Shown: piece by piece, positions 12,519-23,256 of the stretch
How the letters are laid out: each line of letters opens with the position of its first letter
How positions within the stretch are numbered: position 1 is the stretch's first letter
NCBI GenBank assembly: GCA_022453515.1
Contig: JAJNNY010000016.1
Span: 1-64,000, forward strand
Direction of reading: 5' to 3'
From: Astrocystis sublimbata
Lineage: Eukaryota; Ascomycota; Sordariomycetes; Xylariales; Xylariaceae
DNA: 64,000 nt
Made by a program: the position numbers and the translations under genes
Notes under the pieces: generated by a model
What the model was told of the DNA's origin: nothing
Database searches by the model: none
What the model saw: the letters and a program-made list of their open reading frames with translations, nothing else

Positions 12519-14516
12519 TTATCTAAGGCATGCATTATCAACCTCAACAGAGCTTATGTTCTTCATAATGCTGCCAGCCTCGCCGAAGCGTATCATTGTC
12601 CCATTGATGGCACTTGATACATCGCTAGGAGCCCATCCAAGCTTTGCCAAACCGTGCTGAGGGTCGGCCAAGAATGCGGATACATAGTCTTGCATGCGCT
12701 CAGAAACCTCTCTCTGGAAATCTGTCGCATTACCCGACATATTGTAGGTACCAAATATCATGGGTAAATCCGCCCCATGATAGGCGCCCATCCATTTATA
12801 GGGAGTAATGTTGGGGAACTCCCCGACGTACTCATACCTATATGTGGTCAAATTGTTATCTGCGCGTACACTCGACGTATTGAAGGCAGGACACTTGAGT
12901 AAACGGAGTCAGTAAACTTGACTGGGAGCTAATAACGAAATCGTCATGATTCGAGAGCTTGCAAATGTCTCATGAGCAGAATTTCCTGTTGTTCAGGAGA
13001 CCTTGTCAGAAGAAGGATAAGTGATGTGGTTACTTACGATGAAATCACCCAATGTGCCTTTGTCGACATCAGTTTTGTTAGGACCACCAACCAGGTTGTT
13101 GATAGGGTACTCGATCAGGCTAGATTGCTCATTCGACGTAACAGATACTAGCGCAGGTATCCGGGACATCAATCCTCTTCGCGCCTGTTCCGTGTAGTTC
13201 TCAAATATCAGCTTATTGTCGGCTGTTGGCCGGAAGAAAAGCGATGGCTTGGTATGTTTGCTGTTAGAGAAAATAAGTTAGAATCGGCCGTCGTTGGTAA
13301 AGTTTCAACTCATGAATCAGATGCTCAAGCGCATGCATAATTGAGCAGTATTTAAGAGCAGAACTTTTGCCGAATGGGGGAATCAAAGACTGAAATTTAC
13401 TAACTCGCTGTAATGGCCAGCGAAGTTGGAGATAAGAGTGGCTGGAACCTGTTGCATGCAATCTAGCTCTGCCTCTGCATCTCCCGGAAAGTCGCAGCCA
13501 ACCTTCTTTGCCACGAAGCTGAAGTTGCTTTGTAATGCATTGTCGCCTTGGGCGAATGTACGCATTGCTGTTCCAGACATCAGGAAGAGCCCGGAAGCTA
13601 GTGGTTTCTCTGGGTATGCGAAATTCAGTATGTCAGCCGACAAGGCACCTGCCGAGTGCCCCCATAATGTGATCCGGTCGTGATCCCCGCCAAAAGCTTC
13701 TATGTTTCTATGAACCCATTCTAGGGCAAGCCTTTGGTCCAGAACACCAACATTCTGCGTTTTTAGGCCAGCGGCGTTCGGAAATCCAAAAACGTTGACT
13801 CGATAATTGATAGAGACCATGATGTGCTGCTGAGTTCGATTGATCCATCCGGCAGGATTGTAGTACGGCACGCTTAGCCCGCCCGTCTTGAAACTGCCCC
13901 CTGGGACGAAAAGTCCCACAGGGAGTTTGCTTTTATGTGTGGCATTGATTGGTGTCCAGATGGCAAGACTCAAACAGTCTTCGCTGCTAGTCTGCGCCAT
14001 ATCTCCTGCAGTGTAGCTTTGGTCCCCGGGGGATATTTGGAAATTCGTCATATTTGAATTCCATAGTGATAATGACTTCGATAGATACTGAGAACATGGA
14101 GGAGGGTATCTATATGAATAATGCTTTTACCTCTGAAGTCAGTTATGTTGTTCACTGAGATCAAGATAAGGCTCAATCTTTCGGTTGGGTGAAGGCACTG
14201 AGGAGCGAAAATGACCATTTGGGCAATGCGTCTCGCCAAGAAGTGGAAGGATTATTCGGGTACATACGTGCTCACGAGATGGCCGACGTGCTACTGGGGG
14301 CTTCCAACGTAGCTTGCCAACTGGAGGTTTCGCATAGGGAATGTTACGGAACACTCTGATATTGTAATCTGCATCCTGAATGCCTGTATAGATTCCGGTT
14401 GTACTCTTGACTGTAAGCTCGCTTTCCACACCGCTCCAGAGAGATTTCGGGGGAGAGCCAGGAAGGCCGAGGACCATCCATGGAGTGATCAAGGTAATAA
14501 AACGACAGACTCTCAT
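12519..14516 (-). CDS. Secreted type-B carboxylesterase
   Basis: An alpha/beta-hydrolase of the carboxylesterase/cholinesterase family, expected to hydrolyse carboxylic esters outside the cell. The N-terminus MRVCRFITLITPW followed by a hydrophobic stretch looks like a signal peptide. The block YAKPPVGKLRWKPP is the family's N-terminal signature. SSEDCLSLAIWTP is followed by the serine nucleophile elbow in GHSAGA. GAYHGADLPMIFGT carries the likely catalytic histidine. Exon 1 ends at 14268 (GTATGT). At least two more introns follow, one near 13390-13260 and one around 13035-12845, with the exact second acceptor uncertain. The last exon ends VDNACLR at 12519. The gene reads cleanly through the active site here, unlike the left copy. 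The natural substrate cannot be deduced. Confidence 0.8.
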
Positions 14517-14589
14517 TGTTTATGTTTGCTGTAGATGCAGATTCGAGATGACGTTGCCTGAAGCTACATCTTCATGATCGTGATATGTC

Positions 14590-14597
14590 CTTTTATA
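14590..14597 (-). promoter_or_regulatory. TATA box of right carboxylesterase copy
   Basis: TATAAAAG on the minus strand, about 74-80 bp upstream of the ATG at 14516, identical to the left-arm element. Confidence 0.6.
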
Positions 14598-15015
14598 CGA
14601 GTGAACGCGGGGTACGATGTTGCATTCTACTGTAAAAAGGGTGGCACAAGTGATCGAGTAATCGTTCTAGACCCCAAAACCCATGGAGGTATGCAGTCTT
14701 CAATGCCATTGGGAGGAACAAGGGCGGGGTGAGAGTCCCCTGTGCCTTTGCTACCAGGCACGGAATCTTCAAGGTCCTAGGCGAATTCTATTGGTCTTTT
14801 CCGCTGTTGGTTTCCGTATCTTTTGTATTGGACGGGATTCGGTCTTCTGCAATGTGATGATGAACGACCGTACTAGACTTTCAAAGCTATTAGGCTAAAA
14901 TCTCGTCAATGAGGATTCCGTAGCAAACCAACAACCAGAACAAATTTCTCGTTGAGAGAACTACCGACAGGGGCTAGAACTGCGATTTTATAGTATGAAC
15001 TCCTGGCCCAGGCTC

Positions 15016-15780
15016 TCAAAAGTGATTGCACATGACTTGGTCGAACATTAAGTAGCGCTCTCCCTCGAGAAATGGTGTTGAATTGGCCAAGATTGGACAA
15101 TTACTGCCGTTCGACATGATGTTGACAATGTTGGGGTTGCCTATACGTCTTGTCTCAGTCTGAGGGCTGCCTTCATTTACCGTGGACGGTGTCGCGCAGC
15201 ACTTGGCTCCGTCGCCATCTTGAGCAGCTGCCCTTATTCTCAGCAAGTGAAAACCAACCGCAGCACTTTCTCGTGTAAGCGAATAAAGAATCGGAAACGT
15301 TGCCATTCGACCTTCATTCGGGATATTGGTGTCAATATCAAACACTGACGGTCCATCGTAGCCGTTGTCCCTGGAGACCATGCTGTCAAGCAGGCTTTGG
15401 TTAGGGAACTAAGCTTAAATGTACGGATTTACGTACGAGTTATCATCTTCAACATAGGGCACACAGTACCTATTACCTACAGCAGACAGGGGTGATGAAT
15501 CCAATGGCTTCTAGGCGCCCAATAAAGTCCACAATCCACATCTGCAGGGTCCCGGGAGCAAAGGGCGCCTTTCTTCTTAGTGATCTTGCCAATTTGTTAC
15601 ACCACCTCTATTACCTTGCTAACCGCATTAGCGTACTCCCTGCTATCGAGTTGCCAGCCACAGCCTTGAAAATGCCTGTCAATATATGCTTCCACAGTTG
15701 AGAAGGCCCAGAAGTCCATAAATATCATTGTGTCGTTGTCGTCGTGTCCTCCGTCGATGGTTTCCAGAATATGTCAACAT
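15016..15780 (-). other. Uncharacterised coding-like stretch, right copy
   Basis: Coding-like segments succeed each other on the minus strand. One reads MDFWAFSTVEAYIDRHFQG. A second, in another frame, reads MWIVDFIGRLEAIGFITP. A third follows a plausible intron (GTACGT to ACAG, about 15384-15438) and starts SMVSRDNGYDGPSVFD, staying open to a stop at 15016. The first frame break is identical in both arms, so it is not arm-specific error; an intron or a decayed gene would explain it. The segment lies between the esterase promoter and the ULD stop. No family is recognised. Confidence 0.3.
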
Positions 15781-15819
15781 TTTCAAACCCCAAGGTAGCC
15801 GAATACTTCATCAGAACCC

Positions 15820-18800
15820 TCAATCGTTGATTGCTTCAGATGATGATCTCGATGCATCACCTGATGAAGATGTTGAGGCCCACGAGTCACGTCGTCGGCG
15901 CTTTTTGCGCAAAATCGAATTCTTCAAAGCTGTGAAGGCATTCCTGATCCGCATCGTACGCGATGGTTTCCACGATACGATACTTGAACTTTGGTAGCCT
16001 GATGATGTATCATCGTCCCGCTGCTCCTCTACGCTGATGTCCGGCTCGCTGTCGACTGTGTCGCCATTCGGGCGCTGGTCCAAAGGGGCAAGTTGCGATT
16101 GGGGATTGGACGGTACCGTTGGTGACTGGGTATTAGATGGTGCTATTGGGGGCTGGGGATCGGATGGTGCCATTGGCCACATCTTCATTAGTATCTTCCA
16201 GCCAGGCTGAATGATCTCCTCCCAGGTCTGAGGCAAAATGATCGTACCGTCAGGGCGGCATACATCATAGTGACCTTCTCGAACCGCTGGCCACAGGCGT
16301 TCGACAGGGATAAATGCCGCATTGATGAGTTCTTGCATTCCCTGTGCCAGCGTCAGCTACTCTCTGTTAGCAACGGCTAATGACTCAAAAGATTCTTACC
16401 TCCCAGCTGCGCCCTTGGCTGAATGGGACCGCATACTTGCGCCCCATGGCATCTTCGAAATGGATTTGTCTATCCTTTTCAGCCTTTTCAGCTGCCCATT
16501 GTCGGATGTCCTCCTTGAATGCTGCCTCTTCCTTTTGTTTCCGAGCGATTTCGAGGGCTCGGGTTTCGTCTTCCCGCCTTTCTCGCTTCTCAGCCTCGGC
16601 CTTTTGCTGTAATTCCTTCTTGAGCCTTTCGGCGGCTCTGGCCTCTTCATACGCCCTCTTCTCAGCTTCGATTCGCTTACTTATCTCGCGTTCTGCTTGC
16701 TGCCGATCTTCATTCTCCTTCTTGAATGTGCTTTATCAGTGACGTTCCTCTCGAAAAGTAGAGCACTAGATAAAACTCCATGCACATGTCCACTAAAGGC
16801 ACCCATTCCTCCATTGGGGTAAGAGAAGGCTTACAATTTTTCTCATCTCAGTCTCTTCTTCTTGCTTCTTCTCCGCTTCTCGAACGGCTATCTTCCTTGC
16901 GGCCTCAAGCTTAGCCTCTAATTCAGCTGCTGCTACCGCAGCTTTCGCCATCTCGACTTCCTTCTTCAGCTTGATCTCTTCATTTTGCCTCTCCCATATC
17001 AATTGCTCGGCGCGGTCTCGAGCCTCTACTCGAGCTTTCCTTTCAGCCTGCTCTACTGCCTCCTTTCGGATCGCAACTACTTCTGATAATGACAAGTTAG
17101 CAATCTAGATTGAAACAAGTGCCGAGCGATAAAGCGATGGTAAAATAAAATAAAATAAAATAAAATAAAATAGGCCCAATGCACCACGAATTGCTGCAGT
17201 GATACCAGCTCAATATCCCTTGTGTCGCAAAACATACCTTTCTTAAGCTCCTCAAGAATTGCCGCCCTTTCTGCTCGCCGCTCGCGCTCGGACTCTTTCT
17301 CAGCCTCAAGCCTTTTGTCGAACTCAGCCTCCAGTTTGTCCCGTATTTGCCTCTCGAGTAAAGCATCATCATTGTGTTTCTTACTGGCCTGTGAGGCCAG
17401 AGCTGCAGGAACAGCGCGAATTGGGCGATTCTCAGGAGACACCCACTCTGTGATCTCAGAGTTTGCTCCAGTTTGTGCTTGGCCTAAAGGGCCCTGTTTT
17501 CCAACAGCCACCGGGTCTACAAGTGTAGTGCTACCTTCTGGTACAGGGCGGGACACTTGCGGACTGACATAATGAGGCTTTGCACTGCTTATCAAGGTGA
17601 TGTCCGGGTCTTTCCCCTGCTCGTTCATGCTGACTCGTCGCTGGCGCCGGAGCGACACATCTTTCGTCCTCTCCTGGGTCCTCAGTGCCGGTCTGATGGG
17701 AGCTCTACTCTCGTTGGGAGCTTTGTTCTTGTAGCTTCGTAGGTGAGAAGAAGCTGAGGACTGTAGTCGTTGTTCTGCCCAGTTCTCTAATTGAGGCATT
17801 TTTCTTGATATCTCTCTCAACAATGATTCCTCCATGTTTCTATGATTGGCGTCATTTCTCTCCAACATGTGCCGAATCGTTGAAGACGATTTGCCCTCAA
17901 TTTTGTATAGCAACATGTTGAGAACCCATTCGTGAGATGCGTCCAGGAAGTCGGTAGAAGAAACCTTAGGCAAAAGTCGTGAGATGGCCGCGGCGAGGTC
18001 CTCCTTTTCTGTCTTTGTAACCGAAGTTAGATAGCTGGACGCCAAGGTCAAGCCGTAACCACTTCAAACACTAGAGTCAGTAATTACTATTTATGGTGAA
18101 GCTAATCACCCGATATTTGTGATGTGCAAGATGTCTTATGAGCAGAACTTTCCTTAAGACTGAGTCATGGCCTCTTGAAATTGCCATGGTGGGTGTTGTG
18201 GGGGTGAGGGGATGGTGGCCGTTTGTTTACATACTTTAGGTCCCCTTGTTGGGACAACTGCAAAGCACAAAGCTTATTATACTCCTCTCGCGGGTCGGAC
18301 GAGAGCCTAATAAGTTCCCGTCGTGCAAATACCTCAGTTTCCAGATCTCCTAGCTCAATCGCACTTCTCAGAATTAGCTTTATTGGGTCCTTGAGTTCGG
18401 CGGGTTGGTCAACCGGTGTCCAAGGAGGATTTTCGTTTCCCAAAGGCACATATACGGGCAGTAGAGCAATATCAGCTTGGTAGTATATGCCCTGCGAACA
18501 TTGGAGTTGTCTCGTGAGTGACTCCATGGCTCGTGAACTAGCTGCCTGTGCAAATCGAGAATTCGCAAGCAGGACTCGCAAGTACGGTCGCGATTTCAGG
18601 CTACTCGGGTCATTTTCCATGACCGATAGAGCAAGAGGCAGGCAAATCTTGAGAATGCCCGTGCACTCTTGCTCAGTTTGCCCAAGAGGCGCCACGAGCA
18701 TATGGGTCAATATGCTCAAAAGACCTAAAGTAGTCGAAGCATCGTAGCCATGGATTGAATTCGTCCAGTCGGAAACCATAGCCTGTAAACTAGAAATCAA

Positions 18801-20115
18801 ATTCTTCTTGAAAATGTCATGAGTGAAAGTCTTGATACGCTCAAGAGTAGGCATTAAGACGAAGAAATCATGGAGATCCCAGATGCGCCCCTGACTTCAA
18901 GCACTGGAGTCAGTCTCTGAGACTTCCCCGAAGAGGAGGGGTTGAATGAATCCAGTATTTACGTACCGAAGTAACGCCTGGTAGAGTAGAGTTGTGGTGA
19001 TAGGCATTGCAAGCCTGAGCCCGTAACTAAACCAATTGGAATTTCTATTCGACTCAAGCACTGGGTGATACATGAGGTGATTGGTAAGTGCGAAAATCCC
19101 AACCTAACTATTAGCAACTTGTAGCATAGCAACGATGAGTCGATCAAAAACCCACTTCAGTTGAACTAATTGGCTTATCCGGATCAATTGCATTCAAGAT
19201 ATCGACAGCATCCTCAAATACTGTAGACAATCCACGCAAATTATCCAAGGTGTAGCTCTTAGCCAACACACGGATGAGCTCGAAGTAGACTCGTAAAATT
19301 CTCGATTCAGCCGAATCCGGCCGTTCGTCCTCAAGCTTATCGATTGCCTCGGTTTTCAAGAGAGTCACGCCTTTCAAGTCGCCCTGGCGAAGCAATAAGT
19401 CGGCGTACTGGACAAGAACATAGGGATTGTCAATATGATGCTGTAGATTCTCGTCGAAGTAAGCCTTCGCTGGCAAGAAGTGTCCAAGCCTGGATAAGCG
19501 GCTCATCTCGTCAAGGTGGTTCTCTAAATCCTCCTCAACGTCCATGGTTAAATGTACAGTGAGATCGCCAGAGTTTGGTGTTAATATTCCGTCGACATTT
19601 CGACTGATCGTGATCTCCGCTTCCGGGATCGGTGGACGCTGCCTTCGTTCGCCCTCTGGCCCCAGATAATCATGGTGGACGTGTTTGACGGGCCTGCCTG
19701 GTGGATATCTTACTTGCATCGAGGGTGCCAGTGCAGGTCGCCACGGCGGTAAAGCAGGCCAGGGTTGGTGTGGCAAAGGCCCGTAAGCACCCACTCCATG
19801 TCCTTCAGATTGAGCATTCCATACAGACGGGTTTCTGAACCGCCTGTTGGGCACGATCTCCTTCCCTTTCTTTCGTCGCTGCTCCTCTTGCTCATTGTAA
19901 AATGGATCAAACCGGTCCCAAGGGCCAGGCGCCCATTGTGTCGGGGGCTGCACATATGGAACTCCTGGATAGTCGTAATAATTGTCAGGAGGAAACCAAG
20001 GTGGCGGTAGGACCTCTCTATATGGGATAAAACCCTCGTTCGTCGCGAAGGCATTGTCCTCCGCCATACTTGGGGAGTCGAGAGATGCCCGCCGGCGTGG
20101 CATGGTTGAATGCAA
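15820..20115 (-). CDS. Large ULD (ubiquitin-like) domain protein with TPR-like and coiled-coil regions
   Basis: I can splice seven exons: 20115-19156, 19103-18967, 18894-18235, 18061-17238, 17082-16835, 16720-16400 and 16341-15820. All phases agree and give about 1223 residues. Residues 1-150 are rich in Pro, Trp and Tyr. A helical, TPR-like region follows (FLPAKAYFDENLQHH, about residue 220 on). Residues about 825-1025 form a Glu/Arg/Lys-rich coiled coil. Residues about 1028-1090 match the fungal ULD-type domain, with DAMGRKYAVPFSQGRSWE, then GMQELINAAF and EGHYDVCRPDGTIILPQTWE. The tail ends in a basic patch (KKRRRRDS) and a Ser-rich stretch. Such proteins are common in Sordariomycetes, with unknown roles; signalling or scaffolding is inference. 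Exons 4-7 lie in the palindrome arm and exons 1-3 in unique DNA. The start could also be the ATG at 20100. Confidence 0.8.
17141..17172 (-). repeat. TAAAA pentanucleotide repeat in ULD intron (right copy)
   Basis: Six TAAAA units on the plus strand (TTTTA in gene sense) inside the intron between exons 4 and 5 of the ULD gene, equal in number to the left-arm copy. Confidence 0.8.
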
Positions 20116-20528
20116 GGTCCATTACAGACCTCGAGGCGGCATGATCATTGTGGCGAGTATTAGGTATTCAAACAGACAGATAGCGCGTAATATAAACAGA
20201 CGTGCTAGCTTCAGGCTCAGGTGAGAGTTGAGCGAGTGATTCAAAATCAAGACCAAAATTTGGTGGCTTGGTAAGTACTGTACTTACTTACCTACTTAAG
20301 GCGATGGATGGAACTTGGCCTAGCTTGTAAGCAGACAAGGTTGACTTTTAGACTTATGTCGGTTGGAGTCGTGCATGGGCTGTGCAGCCAGCTGAACGAT
20401 CTAGGCCGCCCAAGCTCTCCCGCCAAGGCAGCGCCTGGCCGTCAGTGTATTGCCTCAATCTTATGTCAGAGCAAAGTTCCTTGGAATGTGAATATTCATT
20501 TTGCAACAATACTCAATTGTGGAAGACA
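20116..20528. promoter_or_regulatory. Shared divergent promoter region
   Basis: The ULD gene and the next hypothetical gene are transcribed away from each other from this roughly 410-bp interval. It contains CTTACTTACCTACTTAAGG around 20283, close to the TACCTA-type motif found in many other gaps of this window. No clear TATA box was seen. Confidence 0.4.
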
Positions 20529-21992
20529 ATGTCCCGAGACAGACCGCAACCAGAATTGAGCACTGTTGACAATTATAACAGGAGATTTGGGCGGTATGAC
20601 TTCAAGCGATTCGATCATCTTGTCTCTCAACACGCTTCGCTTGGCGATGCCTCGCTAGGTAAAATCCATGTCGACTGTAAATTTCTCTTCAAAAAGTCAA
20701 AATGGGGAACTTTGGAGGGTTGCGATTCGGCGGGCATCATTTATCTCGATTTGGCGTTCAGTCAGCCAAGCGACTGTCGCTTGAAGAGCGCGACTGTGCA
20801 GGTCACATTGGACGACGACGACGAGCATTTGGTGCGGCAGTTTCGGACACCAAGCTCGCGTCCACCTGTTCAAATAGTCAAATATGGCCCGCGACATATG
20901 ACGGGAGAACCAAAGGTGCGGGCATTCTGGATTTATAGCGTTCAGAAACATCTTCTCTACATTGGCCTCTGAATCAACAGCTGACTCCAAGTATTGCAGT
21001 ATGAACGAGTTACCACTCACAACAAGTTTGTTCCGTCGGTTGAGATAGGCCCCTTTGGAGGCGCAGGAGGGGTAGGCAGAGAATCTGCCAAGGAGACTGT
21101 GAGAGAATGCCGGTGGACGTTTGAGAGCCACTTAATGACAGGCAGTCGCAAGAGGAGAACGAACAATTGGGCATATAAAGTTCTCCAGTGGCAGATTACC
21201 GAGAATGAACTGAACACCCAGTCAATGCACAGTAACACTGTTCATACCGCATTCTCCTTCGTTCATGGGGGCCAACCTTTCTTTATGCGTGTGGAAGTCG
21301 GCGGAAGACTCGAAAGATGGAGATCAGACCTCGGGCACCAGATAAGGCATAAAATGAGCAAGCTGAGATTTCCAGCCAGTTCGCAAAACGCGCGATATGC
21401 TACAACACTTATCAACTTCAACGGACGGGACCAGTTTACCACACCGCTAGATGGATTGGTCCAAGGCCTTGAACTTGCCATGGAACATGAGAATATGACA
21501 TCGCCGGTCGAGCTTAAAGGAAGCCAGCAGCCAAGATTCTTTCAAGCTGATTCGGAAGAGTCAGGATCGGCAACTCCGAGTGGGAAACAACCAGATTCTC
21601 AGCATTTACTGGAAGAGCAAAGAGATCCCACCGCACCAACTATCGAAAACATCGCCTCACTATCGTCCAGATGGCTGATGGCACCTCCCATAACTCCCTT
21701 GCCCCCCTCGTCGAATTTGGCACCACTCTCACAAGTCCGAGACAATAATACGCATATGGTGGAGGAAGTTTTAGAAAGGCAGAGTTCGAATGCAACAAGG
21801 CCACAAACGGGAAGCGAAGACGAAGCAGGAGGGACAAATACCGCAACATTCCAGTCAAGAGAGCTACAAAGCCGCGCGTCTGAGGTAGACCTCGGTACCG
21901 TCATGTTCATTTTTAGAGTGTGGATGTTGCAGACATTAGCAACATTGTTGGGGTACGGCACGAACAAGTCAGTCGAGTCGCCCGCCTCATAA
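20529..21992 (+). CDS. Conserved-looking hypothetical protein, two exons
   Basis: Exon 1 ends at 20915 (AAG followed by GTGCGG). Exon 2 starts at 21000 after ATTGCAG, both in phase 0, giving about 459 residues from the ATG at 20529. Upstream in-frame ATGs at 20382 and 20463 are possible starts. The N-terminal half looks like a compact beta-rich domain, with DSAGIIYLDLAFSQPSD, a run of four Asp (TLDDDDEHL) and GPRHMTGEPK. The second half includes RTNNWAYKVLQWQITENE and a Ser/Pro/Glu-rich linker. A hydrophobic segment near the C-terminus (MFIFRVWMLQTLATLLG) could be a membrane anchor. I do not recognise a named family. The genomic style and codon use look normal for the window. Confidence 0.65.
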
Positions 21993-22115
21993 TATGACGC
22001 TGCCCTCGTTGACAGAACCCAGGATCTCGATCTGATAGTCATGAGACAACGTTTACTTTCAATTTTCAAAATTTCCATGCTGCGCCGATTTTCGAAGAGT
22101 TCGACCGAAATCCTT

Positions 22116-22964
22116 TCAGATGCAGGATGTGAGATCTCTGCCGGCCTTTCTCTGTACATCTCGCCATTCGTCCTCGAGAATGCCGTAGATGAGTCCATCG
22201 CTAGAACACTCCGGCTCGGTTATTACAAACTCTGATGCAATCTGTGAATGCTGGAAATTGCAAGAACAGACTAAAGTGTTTTGGAAAGATTGTACTCACT
22301 GCCATTGCCCGGCAAACCACATGTGGTGGCGTATGCGACCTTCTAGTTGAAACCCGAGCCTTTCATAGAGTTTCGAGGCGCCAGTATTGAAGGAGAATGC
22401 CTGTATTTGCACACGATGTAGCCCAGCCATTTGGAAGGCCCACCAAAGCGACCAACTAATGGCTTCGTTCCCGTAACCATTTCCTTGATGCTTTCTCAAG
22501 ATATCAATGCTAACATCGGTCCATCTGTGCGGAGCCCAAGATGGGGGGTTCGCCTTCAAGCAAAGAATACCAACTGGCTCGCCGACTGGGTCATTCTCGT
22601 TGGGCAAACAGATAATGACGCCAAGCAGGCATTTCGTAATGCTAGAATACGAATATTAAAAAAACTGTGCCTGAGAGTGGGCGTGGATGATCATACGGTG
22701 TTCGGGGAATGAATTCGAGAGTCCAGAAGACCTGGGACACAATTCATACAGAGAAAAATGAATGGAACGTGAAACTGACTGTTCTTTGAAGTCATTGCTG
22801 TTTTTGATGCTCTCTGGTCTCAGCAACCCGTAGCTAGAGCCTGATTGCGCCTCTGCGTCCCGCTGTATTGCATGCACGAATGCCCCATCTTCCTGGCTGT
22901 CCTCGACGGCGCGATAAACAAGCCGCTTGGAGTGAAAGGGGTCGAATGGTTTTACTGTCGACAT
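22116..22964 (-). CDS. GNAT-family N-acetyltransferase
   Basis: Three exons, 22964-22780, 22641-22300 and 22200-22116, join in phase to about 203 residues. The fold follows the RimJ/RimL-like acetyltransferases. The N-terminus has FHSKRLVYRAVEDSQEDGAF. A middle strand pair is PVGILCLKA. The acetyl-CoA loop is KHQGNGYGNEAI (Q-x-x-G-x-G). The segment VQIQAFSFNTGASKLYERLGF, here given only in part, is typical of motif B (NTGASKLYERLGF). The C-terminus GLIYGILEDEWRDVQ is the usual ending. The last intron was placed with the acceptor TTCTAG at 22201 because this restores that ending. The substrate, small molecule or protein N-terminus, cannot be told. Confidence 0.8.
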
Positions 22965-23256
22965 GGAAGCTGCAAAATTGTATGAAATAAAGAAAAGAAT
23001 CCCTAAGTTTGCAGGAGGATAGTTGCAAGATCGCCATCCATTTCATAGCGATGCCCATGTCTTAAAATACCTAGGTCGTTGACCGCTAGTCCACATCGGG
23101 CTCACCGGAGTACAGTAACGTGTCGTTGGTGCTCCAGCGACAATCCAATAAACCCAATGTTGCTGGAAACCTTACCAGGAAAAAAGTGGCATATTGTAAA
23201 ATGTTACTTGGAGACATTGCACGACTATCCCATGTGTGGGTAACCGATAACTTGTG

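Larger units (their letters stand above)
9014..18067 (-). repeat. Right arm of giant inverted repeat (palindrome)
   Basis: Mirror copy of 1-9013. This arm is continuous with unique sequence: the ULD-domain gene that begins at 20115 runs into it without interruption. Most reading frames are in better condition here than on the left, for example the esterase around its GHSAG nucleophile motif. The right arm still has lesions of its own, such as AA at 10845-10846 against AAA at 7183-7185, and an extra C near 9581. Neither arm is therefore a clean master copy. Confidence 0.95.

Noticed and set aside
1..18067. RIP mutation as the cause of arm differences
   Set aside because: The differences I compared are one-base indels in short runs, not C-to-T or G-to-A transitions.
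21599..22198. 199-codon minus-strand frame
   Set aside because: It overlaps the C-terminal half of the plus-strand hypothetical protein and the last exon of the GNAT gene; its composition is poor.
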